Source: Pseudomonadota bacterium (GTDB lineage: Bacteria; Pseudomonadota; Alphaproteobacteria; Rhodospirillales; 2-02-FULL-58-16). Taken from it: 14,318 nucleotides of DNA. Positions within the stretch are counted from its first letter, which is position 1, and each line of letters starts with the position of its first letter. The position numbers and the translations under genes were made by a program. Positions 1 through 6,731 of this stretch are shown here, piece after piece. The notes under the pieces were generated by a model. That model saw nothing but the letters and a program-made list of their open reading frames with translations, had not been told where the DNA came from and searched no databases. The DNA lies in assembly GCA_022567015.1 (NCBI GenBank), contig JADFHR010000060.1:1-14318 (forward strand). Direction: 5' to 3'.

Positions 1-1159
1 GGGGCGCCGGTCGGCGCCGCCATCGCTTAAGACGGCGGGCGGCGTCGGCCACGTCCCCGGTGGCGCCGGAAAACGAAAAGCGGACGAAGTGATTGCCGCG
101 CCCGGGATCGAAGTCGGTTCCCGGCGTCGTCGCCACCCCGGTCTCGGCGAGCATGCGCTGACAGAAGTCCTGGCTGTCGTTGGTCATGTGGGCGACGTCG
201 GCATAGAGGTAAAAGGCGCCTTCGGCGGAGGCCAGCTTGTCGAATCCGGCCTTCGGCAGTTCCTCGAGCAACAGCGCCCGGTTGCGCGCGTACCGTGCCA
301 CGTTGGCATCGAGCTCGGCACGGCAGTCGAATACGGTGATCGCCGCGTGCTGGGAAAGGGCGGGCGGCGAAATGTACAGGTTCTGGGCCAGGCACTCCAC
401 CGGGCGCAACAGGTCTTCCGGAACGACGCACCAGCCGAGCCGCCAGCCGGTCATCGAATAGTACTTGGAAAAGCTGTTGACCACGATCGCCTCGTCGGTG
501 AAGGCAAGGGCCGTCTCGGCACGCGCCCCATAGGTGATCCCGTGGTAGATCTCGTCGGAAATCAGGCGGATACCGCCGGCGGCGCAGTAGTGGACGAGGG
601 CCTCGAGCTGATCGCGGTGGATCATGGTCCCGGTGGGGTTGGACGGGCTGGCGATGATCAGTCCGTCAAGCCGCCCGCCCACGCGGTCCAGCACCTCGGG
701 CGTCGGCTGGAAGTTGGTATCCGGCCCCACGGCCACGTTGACCGGCTCCACGTTCAGGGCCTTCAGGATGTTGCGGTAGGCGGGATAGCCGGGACTCGCC
801 AGGGCCACCCGGTCGCCGGCCTCGAAGACGCACAGGAACGCCACCACGAAGGCGCCCGATGAGCCCGTGGTGACCGCCACCCGCGCGGGATCCACGTCGA
901 CGCCGTAACGGTCGCGGTAGTGCCCGGCAAGGCGCCGCCTGAGCGCCGGCAGTCCCAGGGACTCGGTGTAGCCCAGGGTGTCCGTCTGCAGGGCCGCCTT
1001 GGCCGCGTCGAGGACGGGGCCGGGCGCGCCGGTGCCCGGCTGGCCGACCTCCAGGTGCAAAATATCTTCGCCCAGCGCCGCCCTCTCGTTGGCGGCGCGC
1101 AACATGTCCATGGCGATGAAAGGCGGGATGGACGCGCGCCGGGCGATTTTGAGAGCCAT
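1..1159 (-). CDS. PLP-dependent class I/II aminotransferase (3' end cut by window edge)
   Basis: A fold-type I PLP aminotransferase that would transfer an amino group between an amino acid and a 2-oxo acid in the cytoplasm. I translated it from the ATG at 1159; no stop occurs before base 1, so only the last few residues are missing (386 codons present; family about 390-400). Visible motifs are the N-terminal EVGQPGTGAP loop, PSNPTG (Asn174), SDEIYHG (Asp202 and Tyr205, cofactor contacts), SFSKYYSMTGWR with Schiff-base Lys232, and the C-terminal FVRFSFS with the substrate-carboxylate Arg. It lies 43 bases downstream of the GGT-family gene on the same strand, so the two may be co-transcribed. 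No strong ribosome binding site precedes the ATG. The family is certain; the specificity (aspartate, alanine, aromatic or other) cannot be decided. Confidence 0.93.
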   Translation of the reverse strand, partial: MALKIARRASIPPFIAMDMLRAANERAALGEDILHLEVGQPGTGAPGPVLDAAKAALQTDTLGYTESLGLPALRRRLAGHYRDRYGVDVDPARVAVTTGSSGAFVVAFLCVFEAGDRVALASPGYPAYRNILKALNVEPVNVAVGPDTNFQPTPEVLDRVGGRLDGLIIASPSNPTGTMIHRDQLEALVHYCAAGGIRLISDEIYHGITYGARAETALAFTDEAIVVNSFSKYYSMTGWRLGWCVVPEDLLRPVECLAQNLYISPPALSQHAAITVFDCRAELDANVARYARNRALLLEELPKAGFDKLASAEGAFYLYADVAHMTNDSQDFCQRMLAETGVATTPGTDFDPGRGNHFVRFSFSGATGDVADAARRLKRWRRRPAP

Positions 1160-1202
1160 GATTCTGAGGTGTTGCCTATACCGGAATTATTGAACGCTGG
1201 TA

Positions 1203-2876
1203 TTACTTTTCGACGGCCTTGGCCAAACCGAAGCCGCGCGGATCGGCGCGCACGGCGCAGGTTTGCGGCTTCTGCGGCAATCCACCGGAACAAAATGCCA
1301 CGTTGACCAGCCCCAGGGCCATGGTGGGGGCAACGCGATGACCGCGCCCGGTCAGGGACTTGAGCACGGTTTCGCTGATCCCCTGCTCGTAATAGGTCAG
1401 ATCGGGGACGCCGCCGTGATGCAGGCGCTTGGCGGACATGGCGTCGTCCAACCGGCCCCCGAACAGGATCGGGGCGATCACGTTCATCATGGCGGTGGGG
1501 GCCGCCACCCCGCCCGACGCCGCCGCCGCGGCATAGAACTGGTTGTCTTTATGGCTCATCACCACCATGGGACCCAGGGATATCGGGCCGCGTCCTCCCT
1601 GCCCCGGCAGCGCCGCCATGAGGATTCCCGTGCCCTCGGCGACCCGGCCGGTGCCGAACAGATTGTTCAGGGTCAGGGCGCAGGCCACCGCCGAGCCGGC
1701 GCCGTCCACCACCACGAAGCTGGTGGCGGCCGGGTTCTCGGGGCGCGCCACCGGCGCCGGGTCGAGTTCCGCCGCCGGCACGTGGCGGTCGCGCCGGTAA
1801 CTGGCCATCAGCGACGTGATGCGCGCCTCGGAAACCAGCTTTTCGGGCGCGACGGTGCTCGTCCCGTCGCCGCGCAGCCACCGTGCGCGGTCGGCGAAGG
1901 CGCGCAGCGCCGTCTCCACGACCAGATGGGGCCGTTCCCCGTCCGCCACGTTCTCGTAGCGGTCGTCCTGGACCAACATGGCCCACATCTCGGCCGCCAC
2001 CGCGCCCGCCGCCGCCGGCGGCGGCGCCAGGTGCATGGTCCCGTCGCCGAACGTGACCTTGATCGTATCCCGCCACACCGGGGCGTAAGCGCGCAGGTCC
2101 GCCAAACCGAGCGATCCGCCGGCGCGCTCCACCGCCGCCACCAGCCGGCGCGCCATCGACCCCTGGTAGAGGCTGCCCGGGCCCTGGCTGCGCACCAGCG
2201 ACAGGGTCGCCGCCAGGTCGCCCTGGACGAGGACGTCCCCTTCCCGGACCAACCCCCGTCCGTCCGCGCGGCCGAATACGCGCCGGGTCCCGGGCTCCAT
2301 GAGCAGGGCCTTTTCCACCTTCGCCAGATCGCGGGCGAAGGCGCGGGAGACCTGGACGCCGAAACGGGCCATGTTCGCGGCCGGCGCCACCACCCGCGCC
2401 CAGCGCAGGCGCCCGTACTTGGCGTGCAGGGCGGAAAATCCGCGCACGTTGCCGGGAACGGCGCTGGGCCGGGTCGCCGTCGGCGGCACCGTTCGCGGCG
2501 CCCCGGCGAGGAAGTGCAGGGCCCTGGTGGTTTCCGTCCCGATGTCCTCGACCACGCAGACGCCGCCGCCGCCAAGGCTGGCCGAGGACGGCTTGGTGAC
2601 CGCCAGGGCGAAATAGATGGCCGTCGCCGCATCCGCCGCGTTGCCGCCGGCGCGCAGGATTTCGTGTCCGACCAACGCGGCGCGCGGCTCGTCCGCCGCC
2701 ACACCGCCGAGGAACGTTCCCGCCACGCCGACGGCTTCCGGCTCGCCGGGGCCAAAGACCTCGTCGAAGGCCTCGCCCGCCGCGGCGCAGCCGCCAAGCA
2801 GCAGTGCGCACAGGACCGCCGCAATTTGACGCCGTCCACGGCCCTCACTAGTGTCCTGTCCCAGAGATTCGTGCAC
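1203..2876 (-). CDS. Divergent gamma-glutamyltranspeptidase-family lipoprotein
   Basis: An Ntn-hydrolase of the gamma-glutamyltransferase family, normally a periplasmic enzyme hydrolysing or transferring the gamma-glutamyl group of glutathione. From the GTG at 2876 it is 557 aa. A hydrophobic stretch ends in LLGGC (Cys30), suggesting a lipoprotein. Family segments include ILRAGGNAADAATA (about 74-86), SLGGGGV (100-106), VPGNVRGF (140-147), FGTGRVAEGTGI and LHHGGVPDL near the C-terminus. Two key sites look altered. Where active enzymes have TTHxSVVD beginning with the nucleophilic Thr, this one has ATSFVVVD (384-391). Where they have DxRExAP, with the substrate-binding Arg, it has HFLAGAP (121-127). 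Activity on glutathione is therefore doubtful. The start is uncertain: the GTG lies inside the terminal repeat of the adjacent inserted element and has no clear ribosome binding site. The frame stays open through the element to 3452, but a start there is unlikely. Confidence 0.85.
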   Translation of the reverse strand: MHESLGQDTSEGRGRRQIAAVLCALLLGGCAAAGEAFDEVFGPGEPEAVGVAGTFLGGVAADEPRAALVGHEILRAGGNAADAATAIYFALAVTKPSSASLGGGGVCVVEDIGTETTRALHFLAGAPRTVPPTATRPSAVPGNVRGFSALHAKYGRLRWARVVAPAANMARFGVQVSRAFARDLAKVEKALLMEPGTRRVFGRADGRGLVREGDVLVQGDLAATLSLVRSQGPGSLYQGSMARRLVAAVERAGGSLGLADLRAYAPVWRDTIKVTFGDGTMHLAPPPAAAGAVAAEMWAMLVQDDRYENVADGERPHLVVETALRAFADRARWLRGDGTSTVAPEKLVSEARITSLMASYRRDRHVPAAELDPAPVARPENPAATSFVVVDGAGSAVACALTLNNLFGTGRVAEGTGILMAALPGQGGRGPISLGPMVVMSHKDNQFYAAAAASGGVAAPTAMMNVIAPILFGGRLDDAMSAKRLHHGGVPDLTYYEQGISETVLKSLTGRGHRVAPTMALGLVNVAFCSGGLPQKPQTCAVRADPRGFGLAKAVEK

Positions 2877-2883
2877 TATACGA
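2851..2883 (+). repeat. Left terminal inverted repeat of the MITE-like element
   Basis: Begins GTGTCCTGTCCCAGAGATTC and ends CACTATACGA. It matches the reverse complement of 3203-3235 at 30 of 33 positions by my count. On the minus strand it contains the GTG used here as the likely start of the GGT-family lipoprotein gene. Confidence 0.85.
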
Positions 2884-2969
2884 TCGATTTTCCCGTTTTC
2901 CCGGCAGGAGGGGACGCGGCGGCGATGCGGGGCCATCGTCAAGCGTTCCCGACGCCCCGGGGGGCCACC

Positions 2970-3020
2970 GGGGGGTGTCCCCCCGACAACGTATGCGGGG
3001 GACGCCCCCGCGACCCCCGG
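2970..3020 (+). repeat. Internal hairpin unit, copy 1
   Basis: Contains GGGGGTGTCCCCC followed, after a loop of about 13 bases, by GGGGGACGCCCCC. These two arms are complementary over 13 positions with one G-T/U mismatch, and each arm is itself nearly palindromic. The unit recurs about 107 bp downstream with minor changes. It could form a very stable hairpin or cruciform and might stop transcription or act as a repetitive extragenic palindrome; that role is inference. Confidence 0.8.
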
Positions 3021-3076
3021 GGAAGCGGGAAAAGCGACCCGAAGGGCGGTCTTGCGAGGCTCCCGGGGGGGGACAA

Positions 3077-3128
3077 GGGGGGTGTCCCCCCGGCGACGGT
3101 ATGCGGGGGACGCCCCCGTGGCCCCCGG
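3077..3128 (+). repeat. Internal hairpin unit, copy 2
   Basis: Second, direct copy of the unit at 2970-3020. It has the same two 13-base arms and shares the GTATGCGGGGGACGCCCCCG core. It differs only in the loop (one extra base) and in a few positions near the 3' end. Both copies lie within the MITE-like element in the same orientation. Confidence 0.8.
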
Positions 3129-3202
3129 CGTCGTCGCGCGCCGCTTGTGATGCTCCACCATCACGGCGCGCCGCGCTCCTCGCCGGAAACCTCGCAAGAC
3201 CG

Positions 3203-3235
3203 TCGTATAGCGTACGAATCTCTGAGACAGGACAC
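3203..3235 (-). repeat. Right terminal inverted repeat of the MITE-like element
   Basis: Reverse complement begins GTGTCCTGTCTCAGAGATTC and ends CGCTATACGA, matching the left repeat with three differences. It ends about 23 bases before the GTG of the M48 peptidase gene, so the upstream region of that gene now consists largely of element sequence. Confidence 0.85.
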
Positions 3236-3258
3236 TATATTGATCGGTACCAATAAGG

Positions 3259-4614
3259 GTGAGAAACTTGTTGAAACGCATTGCTTTCCCGGTTGCCGTT
3301 TCGGTGTTTGCCGCCGCCTGCCTGTGGGCTCCGGCGGAGGCCGGCGCACAAAGGCTCTCGTTTATTCGGGACGCCGAAATCGAAAATACCATCCGCACGT
3401 ACGCGGCGCCACTATTCCAGGCCGCCGGCCTGGAGCCATCCGACGTGCGCATCTATCTCGTCAACGACCGCTCCCTGAATGCCTTCGTGGCCGGCGGGCA
3501 GAGGTTGTTCATCAACACCGGCCTGATCATGCGCAGCAAGCACGCCGGCCAGGTGATCGGCGTCATCGCCCATGAAACGGGCCATATCGCCGGCGGCCAC
3601 CTGTCGCGCCTGCACGCGGCCATCGCCAACAGCACCGCCCAGTCCATCCTGGCCCTGGTGATCGGGGCCGCCGCCGCCATCGGCACCGGCCGCGGCGACG
3701 TCGGCGCCGCCATCGTCGCCGGCGGGCAAAGCATGGGTCTTCGCTCGTTCCTCCATTACAACCGCACCCAGGAGTCGGCGGCCGACCAGGCGGCGCTCAG
3801 GTTCCTCGACGCCACCGGCCAGTCCTCGCGCGGGCTGCTGGAGTTCATGGAACTGCTCGGCGCCCAGGACCTGTTGAGCGCCGACCGCCAGGACCCCTAC
3901 CTGCGCACCCATCCGCTGTCCCGGGAGCGGGTCGACGCCGTGCAGGCGCACCTGTCCCGGTCGCCCAACAGGGATAAGGCGCAGCCCGCCCGGATCCAGG
4001 AATTGCACCGCCGGATGCTGGCCAAGCTTTACGCGTTCCTGGAGCCCGTCCCCAGAACCCTGCGCCGCTACGCCGACTCCGATACCGGTCTCGCCGCCCG
4101 TTACGCCAGGGCCATCGCGTACTACCGCAAACCGGACCTGGGAAAGGCCCTGCCCCTCATCGACGGCCTCATCGCCGAGCGCCCCGAGGACCCGTATTTC
4201 CACGAGTTGAAGGGGCAGATGCTGTTCGAGAACGGACGGGCGGCCGAGGCCCTGAAGCCTTACGAAACGGCCGTGCGGCTGTTGCCCCGTTCGCCTCTTT
4301 TGCGCCGCGGACTGGCCCAGGTCCAACTGGAACTCGGCGACCCGGCCCTGATCGAGCCGGCAATCCGCAACCTGCGCGCCGCCGTGCAACGCGACGCCGA
4401 GGCCCCGTTCACCTGGCGCCAGCTCGCCATCGCGTATGGGCGCCGCGGCGATATGGGCATGAGCGCCGTGGCCCTGGCCGAGGAAGCCTTGCTCAAGGGC
4501 GACGCGCGCCAGGCCCGCTATCACGCCGGCAAGGCCGGGAAGCTGTTGCCCCGCGGCTCGATCGGCTGGCTGCAGGCGCAGGACATCCTGCAGGCGGCGA
4601 AGAAGAAGGAGTGA
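3259..4614 (+). CDS. M48-family metalloprotease with C-terminal TPR repeats (BepA/YfgC-like)
   Basis: A predicted periplasmic zinc protease, 451 aa from the GTG. Family members such as E. coli BepA (487 aa) combine an M48 protease domain with TPRs and handle outer-membrane assembly and degradation of stalled LptD/BAM substrates. An N-terminal signal peptide (about 5-30, ending near AEAGA) precedes the protease domain (about 35-235). This has zinc ligands in HETGH (105-109) and Glu172 in ESAAD. RTHPLSRERV (His218) matches the regulatory or active-site-edge His segment of BepA-like proteins. A helical TPR region follows (about 250-445; GRAAEALKPYETAVRLLP is typical). The start is not firm: TTG codons at 3268 and 3271 sit better behind AAGGGTGAG and still leave a full signal peptide. 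The inserted element ends 23 bp upstream and may have replaced the native promoter. Confidence 0.93.
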   Translation: MRNLLKRIAFPVAVSVFAAACLWAPAEAGAQRLSFIRDAEIENTIRTYAAPLFQAAGLEPSDVRIYLVNDRSLNAFVAGGQRLFINTGLIMRSKHAGQVIGVIAHETGHIAGGHLSRLHAAIANSTAQSILALVIGAAAAIGTGRGDVGAAIVAGGQSMGLRSFLHYNRTQESAADQAALRFLDATGQSSRGLLEFMELLGAQDLLSADRQDPYLRTHPLSRERVDAVQAHLSRSPNRDKAQPARIQELHRRMLAKLYAFLEPVPRTLRRYADSDTGLAARYARAIAYYRKPDLGKALPLIDGLIAERPEDPYFHELKGQMLFENGRAAEALKPYETAVRLLPRSPLLRRGLAQVQLELGDPALIEPAIRNLRAAVQRDAEAPFTWRQLAIAYGRRGDMGMSAVALAEEALLKGDARQARYHAGKAGKLLPRGSIGWLQAQDILQAAKKKE

Positions 4615-4774
4615 CGCCCGCGGAATGACCGCCCGGGGCGGGTTTCCCGGCCGCCGCGCCGACGGCCGATCAATTCTGCGTGATGCCCCGCCGCCGGCGC
4701 CTGGCCCTTGTGTCCCGGCGGTGTCCGGCGCATCATGTCCCGGCCCCATGACTCCCAGAAAGGAAGGGTTGCGC

Positions 4775-5524
4775 ATGAGACTTGCCGGTATGCTGGGCGC
4801 CGTTCTCGCCGTCTTCGTCCTTGGCGCGTCCCCGGCCGCCGCCGCCGAGGATGCCCTGAGCCCCGGGCAGAAGCGCGCCGTCGAGGAGGTGGTGCGCGAG
4901 TACCTGCGCCGCAACCCGGAGATCCTGCTCGAGGCCATCGGGGCGATGCGCGCCAAGCGCGACGCCGAGCAGCAGTCGAAGGTGCGGAACAACCTCGTCT
5001 CCCTGCGCGGCGAGCTGGAAAACGATCCGACCTCGCCGGTCGGCGGCAATCCCCAGGGCGACGTGACCATCGTCGAGTTCTTCGATTACCAGTGTCCCTA
5101 CTGCAAGCGGGTCCTCCCCACGGTGCAGACCCTGCTGAAAACCGATGGCAACATCCGCTACGTGTTCAAGGAATTCCCCATCCTCGGCCCGCAATCGGTG
5201 GTCGCGGCGCGCGCCGCCCTGGCCGCCTGGAAGCTGGACAGGGACAGGTACGTGCCCTTCCATACCGCCCTTTTGCAATCCAAGGGCCGCCTCAGCGAAC
5301 GAAAGATCCTGGACATCGCGGCGGACATCGGCCTCGACGTGGAGCGGCTGCGCGCCGCCATGGCCGATCCCGGGATCGACAAGATCCTGGCAAGGAACGC
5401 CGAACTGGCCAGGGCCCTGGACATCAACGGCACGCCGGCCTTCGTCATCGGCGAGAAGGTGGTCCCCGGCGCCGTCGACCTGAAAACGCTGACGGCCCTG
5501 GTTTTGCAGGCACGCGGGGGGTAG
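4775..5524 (+). CDS. Periplasmic DsbA-family thiol:disulfide oxidoreductase (ScsC/Com1-like)
   Basis: A 249-aa secreted thioredoxin-fold protein that makes or rearranges disulfides in periplasmic proteins. The ATG at 4775 is chosen because it follows AAAGGAAGGG at good spacing and opens a normal Sec signal peptide (1-24, ending AAAA-E). An in-frame ATG at 4625 would add 50 residues with no signal. An N-terminal helical segment (about 30-75, with EYLRRNPEILLEAI) resembles the stalk region of ScsC-type proteins, some of which trimerise through it. The DsbA domain follows, with active site CPYC (107-110) in FFDYQCPYCK and the cis-proline loop NGTPAF (Pro221). The signal peptide is not of lipoprotein type. 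It faces eipB tail to tail with a 7-bp gap. Oxidase versus isomerase role cannot be told from sequence. Confidence 0.94.
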   Translation: MRLAGMLGAVLAVFVLGASPAAAAEDALSPGQKRAVEEVVREYLRRNPEILLEAIGAMRAKRDAEQQSKVRNNLVSLRGELENDPTSPVGGNPQGDVTIVEFFDYQCPYCKRVLPTVQTLLKTDGNIRYVFKEFPILGPQSVVAARAALAAWKLDRDRYVPFHTALLQSKGRLSERKILDIAADIGLDVERLRAAMADPGIDKILARNAELARALDINGTPAFVIGEKVVPGAVDLKTLTALVLQARGG

Positions 5525-5531
5525 ACCGGCG

Positions 5532-6365
5532 TCAGCAGCGCGGCGGCGGGATGGCTTCGATCTTTTCCATGGTCATGACCACCGTCAACTGCGGGTAGTC
5601 GACCACCACCCGCGGCGCCACGCCGTTGTCCAGTTGCAGGACCTCGATCTCGTACTCCGGCGCCGGCGCCCGGCTGTCCAGCGGATAATACGCCATGCGG
5701 ATGTTCCAGCCCGGGCGCTGAACCAGCGCCCCCAACCCTTTATTCCGGTGCCGGCCGGATTCCACGCGCGGTCCGATGAAGGCGATCACCTTGCGCGCGC
5801 CTTGCCCGTCGCTACCGTCGAACACGATGCCCGGCGCCTGGCGGTCGCCGGCCAGCGCCCGCTCGATCAGCCAGGCCGTGTGACCGGTGGGAAACAGCGT
5901 CCCCTCGGGAAGGACCATGGTCTTGCCGGGCGGCACCTTGAACGTGGCCTTGCCCGGTTTGCCGGCGGCGCCCAACCGTGCCTCGCCCTTGAAGCCCTCC
6001 ACCTGCCGGCCCATGGTGTGGCGCACGGCGAAGCGGTACGATTTTCCGTCCAGGGATTCCCAGCCGGCGGAACGGATGTCCTGCTTGACCGTCCCGCCCG
6101 CCGCGGTGCCCATGTCCATGGTCAGTTCCTGGGTCATGATCCAGCCGTCGCAGGTTTTCTCCAGCACTATTTTCGCCGCGCCGCGGACATCGACGAACCC
6201 GGCGTTGGCCCGCACCGATTCCAGCTTGACGGAATAGATGGCGCGGTGGGGCACAAGCCCGGCGGCCGCCGGCGCGGCGGCTACGAGCCCGACCACCAGG
6301 GCGGCGGCCAGGGCCAGGGGGCGGAGGGGAAGCTTGTAAAGGGACACGCGGGCAATCCTTTCCAT
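5532..6365 (-). CDS. eipB: EipB-like periplasmic envelope-integrity protein (DUF1849)
   Basis: A secreted beta-rich protein of the DUF1849 family. Brucella EipB, of about the same length (280 aa), folds as a beta-spiral in the periplasm and is needed for cell-envelope integrity. Here 277 aa from the ATG at 6365. The signal peptide (about 8-35) ends AAPAAAG, followed by VPHRAIYSVKLES, typical of the family. The protein has exactly two cysteines: Cys72 in EKTCDGW and Cys277 as the last residue. These correspond in position to the conserved disulfide pair reported for Brucella EipB (Cys69 and Cys278). A GTG at 6347 (residue 7) is an attractive alternative start because AAAGGA lies 8 bases before it, and the signal peptide remains intact. 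Convergent with the DsbA-family gene. Confidence 0.9.
   Translation of the reverse strand: MERIARVSLYKLPLRPLALAAALVVGLVAAAPAAAGLVPHRAIYSVKLESVRANAGFVDVRGAAKIVLEKTCDGWIMTQELTMDMGTAAGGTVKQDIRSAGWESLDGKSYRFAVRHTMGRQVEGFKGEARLGAAGKPGKATFKVPPGKTMVLPEGTLFPTGHTAWLIERALAGDRQAPGIVFDGSDGQGARKVIAFIGPRVESGRHRNKGLGALVQRPGWNIRMAYYPLDSRAPAPEYEIEVLQLDNGVAPRVVVDYPQLTVVMTMEKIEAIPPPRC
6356..6361 (-). promoter_or_regulatory. Shine-Dalgarno-like AAAGGA supporting a GTG start for eipB
   Basis: On the minus strand AAAGGA lies 8 bases before a GTG at 6347. The ATG at 6365 has no comparable site. If used, EipB would begin MSLYKLPLRP and lose six residues without changing the signal peptide core. Confidence 0.4.
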
Positions 6366-6731
6366 GACGGCAGCGTACCATAGGGCCTGCCGCGCCCGGC
6401 GCAACGCCGTTGTCGCGCCGTGGCCGTGATTTCCCGGGCCGGACGCCCGGCCCCGGAGGATCGGTCCGCACAGTAGCCGTCCCCGCCGTCCCCGAGGCGC
6501 CGAAGCGCCGCCTCGATGGGTGGCGGCCGTCCCTGGCGGCGGAGCCGACCGCGTTGGCCGGGAACGCTTGCGCCAGGTGTCAGGCGAGTTGACCAACGTC
6601 AAGGAGAGGGCGCCGCGGCCGGTGTAGCTTTGCACTGCTCGGGAAATGGCGGTCCGGGATGAACCGGTTTGGGGCGTGGATAATACCAAGGAGGGCATGT
6701 CGCGATCGCATGGCCACGCAGGGGTAGGACA
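6366..6731. other. Non-coding interval between eipB and the hemerythrin gene
   Basis: About 366 bp between the divergent starts of eipB and the hemerythrin gene, so it should hold both promoters. I find no convincing gene; an open frame at 6410-6592 lacks a ribosome binding site and any recognisable composition. Visible items are a small inverted repeat TTGACCAACGTCAA (6589-6602), an A/T-rich GATAATACC patch (6679-6687) in otherwise GC-rich DNA that could be a -10 region but lacks a partner -35, and AAGGAGGGC directly before a 23-codon ORF starting at 6697 that overlaps the hemerythrin start. Confidence 0.5.

Larger units (their letters stand above)
2851..3235. mobile_element. MITE-like non-autonomous element, TA-flanked, no transposase
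   Basis: A 385-bp insertion bounded by imperfect terminal inverted repeats of 33 bp (2851-2883 and 3203-3235; I count three mismatches) and flanked on each side by TA (2849-2850 and 3236-3237). A TA target duplication with short inverted repeats and no coding capacity fits a miniature element mobilised by an IS630/Tc1-mariner-type transposase. The family assignment is inference because no transposase is present. The interior is extremely G/C-rich and contains two copies of a hairpin-forming unit. Just inside the ends, the two halves also show looser inverted similarity. It accounts for nearly all of the 382-bp gap between two divergent genes. Element plus one TA equals 387 bp, a multiple of three. 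Confidence 0.75.

Noticed and set aside
2970..3128. Possible CRISPR-like repeat
   Set aside because: Only two copies, each a hairpin within a transposable element, with no regular spacer series and no cas genes.
2877..3452. Continuous minus-strand open frame extending the GGT-family protein by nearly 200 residues
   Set aside because: The extension translates the inserted repeat element and the antisense of the M48 gene start. It is Pro/Arg/Gly-rich, lacks family similarity and would bury the lipoprotein signal inside the protein.
1263..3575. Plus-strand 770-residue open frame opposite the GGT-family gene
   Set aside because: Arg/Gly/His-rich translation typical of the complement of high-GC coding DNA; it runs across the element and into another gene, while the opposite strand has clear family motifs.
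4629..4645. Rho-independent terminator after the M48 gene
   Set aside because: Only a 5-bp stem (CCGCC/GGCGG) followed by GTTT; too weak to call in DNA this GC-rich.
3412..5070. Minus-strand 552-residue open frame opposite the M48 and DsbA genes
   Set aside because: Antisense shadow; the plus strand carries HETGH, TPR and CPYC motifs with ribosome binding sites and signal peptides.
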